A stretch of DNA of 64,000 bases from assembly GCF_016920785.2 (NCBI RefSeq), contig NW_024609835.1, forward strand, positions 86,648,243 through 86,712,242. The letters are read 5' to 3'. Positions 47,710 through 57,587 of this stretch are shown in pieces (positions within the stretch are counted from its first letter, which is position 1; every line of letters begins with the position of its first letter). Below the pieces are notes generated by a model. The model ran no database searches, was not told the DNA's origin, and worked only from the letters and a program-made list of their open reading frames with translations. The position numbers were made by a program, and so were the translations under genes. Origin of the DNA: Ixodes scapularis. Its lineage: Eukaryota; Arthropoda; Arachnida; Ixodida; Ixodidae.

Positions 47710-50150
47710 GGGTGTAGGCCCGTTTGTCATGTGCGCTTTCATCATAGGCCAACTGGTAATAGGCCCGTTCGTCACAGCGGAACATTCGTCATAGGGGAAT
47801 TTGTCCCTAAGAAAGTTTGTCACTGTACGAACGGGATATTTGAATTTGCCCAACATATATTCACCTGGCTATGCATGCAATAAAGATTAGTACGGTATAT
47901 TTCATTTTACTGAAGGGAGGGAACATCCAAACAAGTCATCGTTGTACTTAGAAAACAACAGGTTTATTGAGCAAAATAAAAACAAATTAAAAAGCGATAT
48001 TCCGAGCGGCCGTCCCCAAGGTTTCAAGACGATTGCGACCATTGTAGCGGCTTACAATGATTTGAAGACTCCGGTTGCAGTCGGCGTGCTTCTTGGAGAC
48101 CCTCGAAGATGTTATGCCGCCCTCTGCTTGTGCCAGCTTCATCTCTGTCAAGGATAAAAAGAAAAAGGAACACACACACACACACTCATGCAGAAAGCTT
48201 TTGAGTGGGCAATGTACTGAAATCTTGAGCCACAAATGCAAAAATGTACTACAGAAAACGTTCAAGTTCTCAGAGGATTAAATCAGCTCTTACACGCAGT
48301 CCCCGGAGCCACGCTTCTATGCTGTTGTTCGTCCTTGGCCTTTCTGCCTAGTGTTGATTCTCTGACTGACCAAACCAGCGGAGGGAAGGTGGCCGACGAC
48401 AAGCCGTTTCGACGGCGTCTCCCGATATACACGTCCTGGAAGTAGTCCGTCAAGAGTGAGGCATCGGTGGTGAAAACCTCGAGAAGGTCCTTGAAGGCCT
48501 CGGGAATGTCGGCTATTGGCAAGAAGGCCAATGCTTAAAGCATTCTCATATGAATATCAATAAAAAATGAAGAAACCAATTGGCTTACCTGAAGAGAACA
48601 AGAAGACATATAAATAGAATGCCGCATACCAGAACAGCAAACTCTTTATCTGAATTGTAGCGACTCTGGTGACCACTGAAGCACACCATCCTATACACCG
48701 ACTGGGATAAGTGAAAAAGCATCCCTGTATAGTTGATGGCCGCTATCTTGAAGTCCATGTAAGCCACACCAAGGCAGTTGGCCCCCCATGTGACCCAGAA
48801 CGACGTCGAAAAACCTAAAAAAAAGGGAACATATATTGAAGCGTTTGAACACATATCCAATAATAGGACCACCAAGCGTTTGGTTTTATACGTTTATCAG
48901 AGCTCTTGAATGCATACTTTCTGTAGGTAGCTTCAGAATCGTTGGGCAGCAAGCCGTAAACCATTAGCACTATACCACGCCATTGACTGCAGCCTGCTCC
49001 GTGTACAGTTAGTAAAACTGCCGGGGTCACTTTAAAGGTCCCGTACGCGAACCACATAGTCGCCCAAGTCAGACAGCTCAGGTTGCGCTCCGTAGCAAAG
49101 ATCAGGATTCTTTCGCTGTCGCCCTCTCCGCTATCGTAGAGGAGAAAGGAATCTCCTTCGGTTGTGGTTTGCATGCAGGTAAAACAGTCATTATTATCAT
49201 AATATGTCGCGCACTGTGATTTTGCGCTGAAATACACTTTACCTTGAACTCTGTGGACATTCGTATGTCGGCTCTGCAAGATGATACGCTGTACTCGTAA
49301 TTTGCCCGCTGCCTTTGCTTGCGAATTCTGCGCCGAAGTATTGACGGTGCGGGAATCTGCGATGCAGTGTCGTCACTGACAGAGGCAACCACAGCCAGAA
49401 GTATTTGGTGCGGTACTAGACGGCCTTCCACTGGAATAAAGGAGGACGTTAGTGAACTTGTTTTTGGGTATATAGGAGCAGGAACAGATTTTGGTACATA
49501 CCAGCCTTTTCCTTCATCTGATGACGAACCCGAAACACGTTTATCTCGGTGGGGTCAGATGCATGCGTATGAACACTGGAATAAGAGATTACACGGGTCT
49601 TGGCGTGATCGGTGACTATTTTAGTTTTACAAACTCCTCTTTGCTGGCTAGCCCAATACAACGTAGTTTCGTAAACCTCAACGCAAGTGTAGGAATGTCC
49701 TTCCTGAAGAAGCTTATCGTCACCTCTCTTAGTAGTACCTACCTCAACTTAGAAATTGAGAGTGATATTTTTATAATCCGAGTGCAACCGGCATGGTAAG
49801 CCCTAAAACGGGGCAAAAAAAAAACAACATCGCGTTCGGTGGTTTTTTTTTTATTGTGAACTTTATGTTCTCGAAGGTCTGTTGTTAGAAAGGTGACCCC
49901 GTTAAAGGCTGCATGTTGCCTTGTCTTGGGGTCATTGGTGCATGCGTTTGTTTCCCGTTCGTACAGTATTCAACCTCACTGACCTTGTACGGATTTGGGT
50001 AAGTTACCCCTTTTCCTAATTTTCCTAAGAAAACAAGATAGAAAAAGAAACGTTTAACATTCTTGAAGTCATAGTGTGACGAACTGCCAGCGTGACGAAT
50101 CGTCCTATAACGAATGTTCCGCTGTGACGAACGGGCCGTATCCCATTATT
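47710..50150 (-). mobile_element. MULE DNA transposon with FLYWCH transposase
   Basis: GGCCCGTTCGTCACAGCGGA (from 47,763) and the following ACATTCGT.ATAGG are inverted at 50,106-50,141 with essentially no mismatch. A second, more diverged GGCCCGTTTGTCAT unit lies further out at 47,728, so the left end carries a short array of CGTTCGTCA-type units. The interior on the minus strand encodes a decayed FLYWCH-MULE transposase. The 2.4-kb length fits an otherwise complete element. The outermost edge and the 9-bp target duplication expected for MULEs could not be fixed by eye. Confidence 0.8.
48285..49790 (-). pseudogene. FLYWCH zinc finger-MULE transposase, decayed
   Basis: Read from high to low coordinates, the pieces follow family order. 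First comes a FLYWCH finger (KLLQEGHSYTC.. LYWASQQRGVCKTKIVT.. VHTHA, about 49,740-49,550) and a PAPSILRRRIRKQRQR linker (about 49,350). The catalytic start follows (FLLYDSGEGD, then WFAYGTFK, about 49,150-49,030), with Tyr where MULEs have the catalytic Asp of DGTFK. YGLLPNDSEATYRK is next, then after a disrupted stretch MDFKIAAIN (DFE-type motif, with Lys for Glu) and FHLSQSVYR. The end is AFLPIADIPEAF, TDYFQDVYIG and, in a shifted frame, TNNSIEAWLRG. Two interruptions (48,770-48,880 and 48,535-48,650) have splice-like edges (TTTTTTTTAG; CTTCAGGTAAG) and may be degenerate introns. Frameshifts, a stop before ALAFLP and lost catalytic acids make it inactive. Confidence 0.85.
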
Positions 50151-50523
50151 TGGATATGCAAAAAAATATACAGAAGATTAACAGGACTGCCTTGATCTTT
50201 CGAGTGGTAGAATGCGTGGAACAATGCTAGAAACTGCTAGAATAGGTTTACGACAGTGCGACGAGTGAGCAATAATATTAAACGCAGAAATAGCTTTGAT
50301 TTGTTTTAGTTATTTATGCTAAACACATCAATTTCGTCTAAGATTTAGGCTGCCAGACAAAACACACGGCTTAGAACTATGACAAAACACTTATCAGTGT
50401 GTGCTGCTAAGGGCACAACTATTGTCGGCATTAATAAAAAAGAAGTGCTGTATTTTGGATTTTTATACATGAGAAAATGATCTTACTTAGAACAAGCGTA
50501 TTCGACAAAAAATGTCGGAGTTA
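50151..50523. other. No recognisable gene
   Basis: AT-rich unassigned DNA. Confidence 0.5.
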
Positions 50524-50815
50524 CTACACTCCGTGCGACGAAACCGGCGCGCCGTTTCCGAAGGTAGGCAGTGAGAACCCCAGCGAAACGAAACCACGCC
50601 GCGTACACTGGTACGCATTGAAGTCAGAGTGGTGCGGTTGCGCTGAGTTGACAGCGTCAACTGTTGCGTCGTTAAGTACTTCATTAGTTATGCGTCGTGT
50701 CTCGTGGGGCCAAAGTTTCAATAGTTTTTCGATTCGCCGATGTTTTGTGGGACAGCGACAACGATGGACCCGTGCCGTACCACGCGAGAAATTTGGTCTC
50801 CCGGTCATGTCTGCC
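50524..50815 (+). repeat. Dispersed repeat, plus copy of the 50.5/57.2-kb pair
   Basis: The block from TTACTACACTCCGTGCGACG to GGTCTCCCGGTCATGTCTGC is alignable, by eye at about 80 percent, with the reverse complement of 57,160-57,463. Shared runs include GGTACGCATTGAAGTC, TTTTGTGGGACAGCGAC and GCGAGAAATTTGGTCTCC. A frame runs through both copies (…GQRQRWTR.. / ..GQRPRWTH..), which hints at a decayed coding exon, but I do not recognise it. Confidence 0.65.
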
Positions 50816-50817
50816 CA

Positions 50818-50860
50818 GTGGCGGATCCAGGGCGGGGGGGGGGGGGGGGGGGGGGGGGGT
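50818..50860 (+). mobile_element. TE terminus CAGTGGCGGATCCAGG with poly-G run
   Basis: CAGTGGCGGATCCAGGGC is followed by a run of about 26 G. The same terminus, diverged and inverted, occurs near 54,700-54,730 (CAGAGGCGGATCCAGAGG on the minus strand), also next to a C/G run. The 5'-CAG.GGCGGATCCAG end is hAT-like, by inference. The partner end was not found. Confidence 0.4.
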
Positions 50861-51009
50861 CCTGAGCTTATTTTAAAACATATCAGCCGCCTCCCCTCCT
50901 TCACTCCCTTGGCGATGCTGTGCGGACTATGCAAACCAGAACCTGGCGCGAAACTTTGATGGATTCAAAACGTTTGTACCCGAACACAAAAAATTCGAAC
51001 TTTCATAGG

Positions 51010-51402
51010 CTACGTTTACATGGATGCGACTGCAGCGCATCGGATCCAGTTAACGAATCGAATCGGTTTATGTAAACAACTCGTATCGGATCGGATTAGA
51101 TCCGATCCGATCCGCTGGGACGGGGTGGTTTGAGGTGGTCAATCCGAATCGAAACTCTCCATGTATATGATAGCGGATCGAATCGAGCGCTCGAGCGAGG
51201 GATTACGGGAGCTTTGCTTTGTATGCCGCTAGGCAAACCGGACACCTCGGAAACAGTCTGAAGGTCACGAGGTTTGCGTTGTGATCCTTCGACACGAGGT
51301 GCCGCCACTGGTCGATCCGAATCCATGTAAACGTAGTGGTTGAAGCGGATTCGATTCTCTAACTGGATCCGATGCGCTGCTGTCGCATCCATGTAAACGT
51401 AG
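51010..51402. mobile_element. MITE with about 55-bp TIRs (393 bp)
   Basis: The left end CTACGTTTACATGGATGCGA is matched inverted at the right end with one mismatch over the first 40 bases (…CAGCGCATCGGATCCAGTTA…), then GAATCGAATC. The interior repeats GATCC/GGATCGGAT motifs. It has no coding capacity. Confidence 0.85.
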
Positions 51403-51941
51403 AAATAGTTCGATATTTGAACACTTTACAGTCGAACCTCTGAGATGTTTGTCCAAACCATGTATTGGCGTCGTTTCCTGCGACTGGCCAGTTAAGATGA
51501 TAAGCAGGGGCCTCAAGCGTCAAAGCGCACCTGCATCCTCGTGACAACACGGCATAGCAAAAAAATAAGCTTGTTTTTCTTTGACAAAGGGCTTTAGAGA
51601 GACCTTCACCGTCGTCCTCGGAAAGCTTTGGCCGACCTTATTAAGGAGATTAAATGTCGCCACCCCCGGACACTGGAAATAATGGCGAAAATAAGCTGAT
51701 TTGAGCAGCACAATATAATGACACCCTTCCGCGGTCGTCAGGGTGACTGGGCTTTGAGGATCATTACTTTCCTTCGGGCACTCTGTCCAGGCAAGCTGCC
51801 TTCGAGCTAATACTGGCTCTTTTGAATAGGAAAGGCTACGGATAACCAACTTTGAAAACCTTTTGTTGCCAATCCCAAGAATTCATCCAGAGAGGAAAAA
51901 GGAGAGGAGCTAGCATCATCGTGAACAATCTCAACGTTATT
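51403..51941. other. No recognisable gene
   Basis: A 109-codon frame on the minus strand (51,520-51,849) has no recognised domain. Nothing else is supported. Confidence 0.45.
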
Positions 51942-52104
51942 AGGGTGTTTTCGTAGACCGCGTTGCCCCCTCCGCTAAGCGTTCCGCAACGAAGAAGTTG
52001 CTACTGCGCCTGCGCGCCGATAGCCTTGACTGTGGAGTTCCCGCTATCGTAGCGGGTTGCGGAGGGCCTTGCGGGACGGCGAAAACGATCTACGAAAACT
52101 CCCT
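51942..52104. mobile_element. Small MITE (163 bp) with ATT target duplication
   Basis: AGGGTGTTTTCGTAGACCG at the left and AGGGAGTTTTCGTAGATCG (minus strand) at the right are inverted with two mismatches in 19. They are flanked by ATT on both sides (51,939-51,941 and 52,105-52,107). A 3-bp A/T duplication suggests PIF/Harbinger. The interior carries a second inverted stretch (CCGCTATCGTAGCGGG). Confidence 0.75.
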
Positions 52105-52831
52105 ATTGGCTGTCACTCCGATTGCTGAAGGTAGGGACATAGAAAAAATATTTGGCTAAGACGAAGGCGGTCAAGCCTACACCTAATGGCCACACTGAAT
52201 GGAAACGAACAATTGAATTTGATTTCTACAGTAACACTGAAACGTAAAAACAATTAAAAAAAACGGACAGAACAACGAAGTCTATAATACAGCTTGAAAT
52301 TTATTGAACAACCATTAGCTTATGTACATGTCCTTTCACAATTCAAACAACCTCCTCGCCCACTACACAGTGTACAAATTGTTCCTACGTGTCAGGGTTG
52401 CTATGGATGTCATTCACCAGCTCGCCTGCGTTTTTTACCTTTCTTCACTAAATTTTATTCCGCAATTTGTAATTAGAGTTTGTTTCTGTATGATGTCTGA
52501 GCCGACCAAGTCTTGCTTGCCCGTTTCGACCCTATCGGATACATCATATGCACCGCAGCAAAAATGGTAAGCCTTTTTATATTGCCCTTAACTTATTTCG
52601 AGCCTGTTTTTCTGGCTATATGTTAAAATAACCAAGTCAGGCTAGAAGTGTAGTCTGGAGATAATTTTATAAAATAATCGAACTTATTTCGTAGGCCTCA
52701 TTGTACCACGCATTCTGGTGTAGAGCTTCTTGGCAAATGTTTCGTCACATAAAAGCCGACGCACACATTTCCTGTGGTAATCTCAAAATCTGAAATTTAT
52801 TATAAGGGTCCGGAAGAGATGTTGTCTAATT
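52105..52831. other. No recognisable gene
   Basis: AT-rich. On the minus strand an AATAAA at about 52,302-52,307 could end a transcript, but no coding region attaches to it. The 82-codon plus-strand frame here is unrecognised. Confidence 0.45.
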
Positions 52832-53524
52832 TGTGGGGATTCCTCTGGTCTCCCTTCCCCGATGGCTGTGATAACGGCCGCGGGTCGGAACGCTCGGCCT
52901 TCTTCGCCGTGAGCTCCGACCTGTTCGTGAGGCGGAGGGCCGCCTGGCTTGGGGGGCTCGCCTCTCACTCTCTCCCGGGGGGACCTCTTTCCGTCCCCCG
53001 CTCGGATGCGAATCACTGCCGACAGGCGAGGAGGTTTCGCCTCTTGTTTTCCCGCTTTCGGGAAAGGGACTCGTCCGGGTGACCGCGAAAGAGACAGGAC
53101 GTGCGTCGGCGACTTCTCCGATGCTTCCCCGGTCTTGGCTCTCCGGAACCCCGCGTCTGGCCAGGTAAGGACCTTTTCTTACCTTGCCGGCGCGGGGGGC
53201 ATTTTAGATGGGGACATTGTAGTTCGTTTTAATAGTGTTCTAATAAATGCTCTTGGACTCTGTCCTTACTCTGGTACGTGTGTCTTCTCTTCCGCTATAT
53301 TCGAGAGAGTGAGACAAGGTAGACGATCATTGGCACCGACGGAGGTAATTAATCGAACCAACCCGCGGTAATGTGGCCCTAAACGTTCGTCTATATTACC
53401 GCGGAGATGTGGGGACCGCGCGCTACTAGGTTTGACGTCTCCTTTGAGATATCGCCGCTGTTGAGACAACCCTTTGGTTACTCTATCGGTACCTGTGTTA
53501 GTTGGTAGCTAGCAACATCCCACA
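52832..53524 (+). repeat. Solo LTR (693 bp) with AATT target duplication
   Basis: It begins TGTGGGGATTCC and ends AACATCCCACA, with inverted TGTGGG.AT/ATCCCACA termini. AATT is duplicated at 52,828-52,831 and 53,525-53,528. A polyadenylation signal AATAAA is at 53,242-53,247, which sets the orientation. A second copy on the opposite strand is at 33,971-34,647. The family is related in its termini (TGTGGG..CCCACA) to the solo LTR at 43.9 kb but not obviously in its body. No internal region remains. Confidence 0.9.
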
Positions 53525-53589
53525 AATTGAACCCGAGGCCGGTGATCAGAGGTCCTGTCGCAAATGAGTGGGGTTCCGTCGTTTTAGTA

Positions 53590-53740
53590 AAAGCCGGAAA
53601 TTAACATCCGAATGGGTTTTAAAAGCCTGAAAAATCCGAAAATTAACATCCGAACTGGTTTTAAAAGCCTGAAAAACCCGAAAATTAACATCCGAACTGG
53701 TTTTATAAAAAATCGAAGAAAACAGAAAAAAAAAAACACG
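53590..53740 (+). repeat. 42-bp tandem repeat, about 3.5 copies
   Basis: The unit ATTAACATCCGAA.TGGTTTT, then AAAAGCCTGAAAAA.CCGAAA, starts at 53,600, 53,642 and 53,684. A partial unit precedes (AAAAGCCGGAAATT, 53,590). Divergence between copies is low. Confidence 0.9.
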
Positions 53741-54752
53741 AATCGGAGCTGCCTTAAACCTCTGAAATCCAAGATTCACGGGAAGAAAACCTGTATTACA
53801 GCTTTATTTTGTTGTTAACGGGAACATGCCCACACTAAACTGTCCGCGAGGCTGTTTCTTCCTCCGAACTCCTTATCGTATTCTCTCTTTTATCAGTACG
53901 CGATTCACGCGCATGCTCCATTGGAGGTAAGGAAATCCTTTGCCCTTTCTCCTTCAACATAAGTCCTAAAAAACTTCGATTTCTTTGCGAGTCAGCCTGG
54001 TCAACCTCCAGAGCGTTATCTAGCTGGCTCGAGCTTTCATTGCTTCGAGCGCGTCTCCACACGTTGGTGCTGCTTAGCTCATAGGTTTGGTAGAGTTCAG
54101 TGCTTTCGGGGTTTATTTTTCGTAGAATTCGGGGATGCTTTTTCCCTCAGATTCCGTGTTCTCCAGTGACAACTTTTGGTGTTGGACGAGAAAAAGGTGT
54201 TTTTCGGAAATTATGTTAAAGAAAATGGGGCATCTGGTTCCCCATCATCCGCGGAACATTTGCGTACTTGAATAATCGAAAGACATCCACTTACCGACGA
54301 GGAAGAGAACACCAGCCTGGCGGAGAGTTCATTTGAGGCAGCGTTTTCAGCCGAAATCAAACTGTAGATGAAGATTTTCTTCCCGCAAAAGTTTTTATTT
54401 TTTTTTTATTTAAGGACCAATCTTGATAAAACCGGCCTGGGGTTAATTTATGTGGTTAATTGAAATTTACCAAAAACCCTAAACCATAATTTTAAGTTGT
54501 GTGAAGTGGGCACAGAGTTTAATGAAGATTCCGTTATCCCCGCTTCGAAGCGGGAGATGTCGCAATCATATGTATCTCTACTATTCATACGCGCGTTTAA
54601 ACAAAGATCCAACATGCAGTGAGGTGTGCAGCGAGTGTTTCCTCTCTGTCACCCCCCCCCCCCCCCCCCTTTTTTTTTTTTAATCCTGGGGCTTTTTTTC
54701 GGGGGCCTCCTCTGGATCCGCCTCTGGTACTTCTTCAACTTCAACTTTATTG
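53741..54752. other. No gene; C/T homopolymers and a TE end
   Basis: A C-run (54,652-54,669) passes directly into a T-run (54,670-54,681). It is followed by an inverted CAGAGGCGGATCCAGAGG terminus near 54,709-54,728. The rest is unassigned. Confidence 0.5.
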
Positions 54753-55064
54753 CCGTATTTACTCGAGTAATAGCGGCACTGTTTATGAAGAAAACCTGGG
54801 GGTTCGCTTTTCCGCGGAGCACGCGAATTGCCGATCGCCGCAATCGACAGCCTGATTCCAGCTGTTTACAGGACAGAGATAACGTCTTCGCGCGAAGATA
54901 CCATCTGTGAAGATTGCCTTTGTATGGAGAATCGTGTTCTCGATCTAGTTATTCGCTATGTAATTTATGCGCAACGCGATGATTGGGTGTATATGTGTTT
55001 TGCGGGAAAGCAGAAGCAAGGGCCTTGTTCATAAATAGTGCGGCTATTACTCGAATAAATACGG
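54753..55064. mobile_element. MITE with CCGTATTTACTCGA ends (312 bp)
   Basis: CCGTATTTACTCGAGTAATA at the left and CCGTATTTATTCGAGTAATA (minus strand) at the right are inverted. Imperfect similarity extends about 70 bases (GC.GCACT.TTTATGAA..). The interior is non-coding. The superfamily was not assigned. Confidence 0.75.
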
Positions 55065-55166
55065 TGTTTCTCTCCAGGGGAGAGGGGGAGGAAGAAAAGA
55101 AAAAGCGGACTGCTGTCGCTTGACAAAGTTTCTCCTCCCCACCAGAATCAAGATAAACTATTTTAC

Positions 55167-55372
55167 GTACACTCCAAAAAAATTCCGTGCGCCTACTTTC
55201 CCGCACAACACTCGGAGAGCCAATCACCGCAAATTACGGAGGCAGCTCAGCGAATGACGATGCCGAAACATATGTTTAGACCAAAAACGCAGTCTGAGTT
55301 TGGACATTAAGTAAAGCAAGCCTCCGAGTGTTGTGCGGGAAAGTAGACGCACGGGCTTTTCTTAGAGTGTAC
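55167..55372. mobile_element. MITE with GTACACTC ends (206 bp)
   Basis: The left arm GTACACTCCAAAAAAATTCC is matched inverted by GTACACTCTAAGAAAAGCCC. The arms then agree almost fully for another 30 bases (GTGCG.CTACTTTCCCGCAC, AACACTCGGAG). Arm length is about 50 bp. Its terminal motif is shared with the isolated ends at 3670 and 6370. Confidence 0.85.
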
Positions 55373-56112
55373 TAGTGACCCGCTAAACAAAGTTTACATA
55401 GGCGCAAAACACACAACATTAAACAGAAAAGAAAGAAAAAATATGACATACATCACGAACATTTCTTGCAAATCGGGGGTCCCATCAAGAATAGGCCCAA
55501 ACAACACTAGAGAAACAATGACCGAATATCCTTTCTGCTCAAACTCATAAAATCAGTGCCCAGTCTATGTGTACTATCTATACACTCCGTGCGGGAACTA
55601 TAGGGGGCGCTTTGAAAAACGCGCGTAGCGCTGCTAGCGGAGGAGCTGGCGTTCGACAGCGAGGCGCGCTCAGCAGCCTGCATGCGGCGCCTTTTCGCGT
55701 GCGAAGCTGTGGCGGCGGAAGCGCGCACGGGCGGAACTTTTGCTTTTCAAGCCGATAAGTTGAGGATGACGTTGCATGAGTGCTGGGGCAGATTTAAGAT
55801 TTAGCTGTTCTCCGCTTCTTATATAAAGTTTGAATCGTCAATAGAGATAATATCTCTAGTTGCGGTCGAAAAAGGTGTTTGGGCAATTTTCCGAAAAGCA
55901 AGATGGCCGCCACCATAATTGCTCTCAGTGGGAAATTTGTTTCGCTCGTCGCTGTAAAGTTGGTGGGTCGATGATATTTGGAGGCGAGTGAGATGTTCAC
56001 TAAATTCGTGCACTAAGTGGGCCAAGTTTTATTAAGACAGCAAGTGTGAAAGTTATGGTTCGAACGAATAAAGTAATAAAGCTGTCAGGAATATCCCATA
56101 ATGGACCCAAAA
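55373..56112. other. No recognisable gene
   Basis: A GC-rich patch lies at about 55,590-55,740. AAGATGGCCGCC (YY1-like) occurs near 55,900. No gene could be supported. Confidence 0.45.
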
Positions 56113-56802
56113 TGTTGTGTTATAACCGGGCTGTGCGAAGTGCAGATTTAGACACGAAGGTTCTTGGACATGACCGTAACTTGACACAACAGTTATAATA
56201 GCAAAAATAGGTGGCATAGGGAAACCGCAGGTGGAAATTTAGTTTGGGCGGCGTAACTGAATGGGAAACAGTTTTGACTGTGAAAAGGCTGTCAAGAGAA
56301 TACCACTTGTCGTGGGAGATGGAGACTTCACAGGTAGGAAGGGGCTAGTGCACTGTACTTCCACTTGAAACAACTTTACGGAAGGTGGCTTCCAAACCGA
56401 GAAAACCAAGTTGCCGGCCAACACACGGTTTGGCCGTCAAAGGCTTTTGCGGTGAGCTGTTATGTAGTAATCTGGTTGTGCGAGGTGCTGATTTTCGGCA
56501 CACAGGTACTTGGACAACCGTAACTTGACAAAACACTTATTATACCTAAAAGAGTAGCATAGTTTAACCAGGTGGAAATATTTTTGGCCGGCGTAACTAA
56601 ATGGGAACCGTTTTTGACCGTCAAATGCTGCCAAGAGAATGCCACTCATCATGGCCGGAAGGTGCACACTTTACAGGTAGGAAGGGACCAGTGAACGGTA
56701 CTTCCAGTTCGAACAACTTTGCGATAGGTGGCTCTAATGCCGAGAAAAAAAAATTGTTGTCTTCAAGACTCGGGGTGTCAGCGTTTCCACATCCAAAAGG
56801 AG
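56113..56802 (+). repeat. Tandem duplication of a 345-bp unit
   Basis: Two head-to-tail units (about 56,113-56,457 and 56,458-56,802) share blocks in the same order. These are GTGCGA.GTGC.GATTT, CTTGGACA..ACCGTAACTTGACA, GGTGGAAAT, GGCGTAACT.AATGGGAA, AGAGAAT.CCACT, ACAGGTAGGAAGGG and GGTGGCT. Divergence is by eye about 20 percent, so the duplication is old or this is a satellite dimer. The parallel frames on the minus strand are a by-product. Confidence 0.85.
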
Positions 56803-57159
56803 GCTGATCAAGAAAGAAAGCACACCACATAAACTTTCATTGTCAAACATCGATTGTCCAGAGATTCCAAGTTTCATTGTAGTTTTCCTTAGATTCATAT
56901 TTGTCACTTTTTGTACCGTTCGAATCTTTCTTCATGAAGTACAGACTGCGTGCCATACTGGTCCGGAAATATCATCGACACGTACGATGGGGACGAAACT
57001 TCTTCCGAGGGCATTCCTTCAACGAAATTCGCACCTCATACCCACGAGTGTGGAATGGCATTTCAGTTCGAGCTGAGATATGTTGGCGTTACTGGTACGA
57101 AGACAAACGCAGAGCGCAAAGCGGCAGAGTAGAATATGTCAGCAGTGCCGGCATAGTGG
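56803..57159. other. No recognisable gene
   Basis: Unassigned DNA between the 345-bp dimer and the dispersed repeat. Confidence 0.45.
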
Positions 57160-57463
57160 CAGACATGATGGGGAGACCAAATTTCTCGCGTCGTACGGCA
57201 TGGGTCCAACGCGGTCGCTGTCCCACAAAACGTCGTCGAGGTGAAAAACTGTGAAACTTCGTCCCCACGAGATACGACGCATTACTATTGGAGCAATTAA
57301 CGACGCAGCAGTTCATGCTGTCAACCCAGCGCAACCGCAACGCTCCGACTTCAATGCGTACCAACGTACGTGGCGCGGTTTCGTTTCGGTGGGGCTCTCA
57401 CTGCCTACCTTCGGTAACGGCCGCGCGGCGGCGCGCCGGTCGCGTCACACGGAGTGTATAACA
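57160..57463 (-). repeat. Dispersed repeat, minus copy of the 50.5/57.2-kb pair
   Basis: This is the reverse complement of the block at 50,524-50,815. Shared runs include GCGAGAAATTTGGTCTCC, TTTTGTGGGACAGCGAC and GGTAGGCAGTGAGA (as read on the minus strand). Element ends were not resolved. Confidence 0.65.
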
Positions 57464-57587
57464 TTAGGCAACGAGTACTGCAGCACCTAGAGGCCGTAGC
57501 CTGTTCTCGAGCAAGGCGTTGACCATGTGTCAACACAACGGCCTGCATATGGAGGCACCCTCCGCTTCATATTGGCGATTGATAGAA

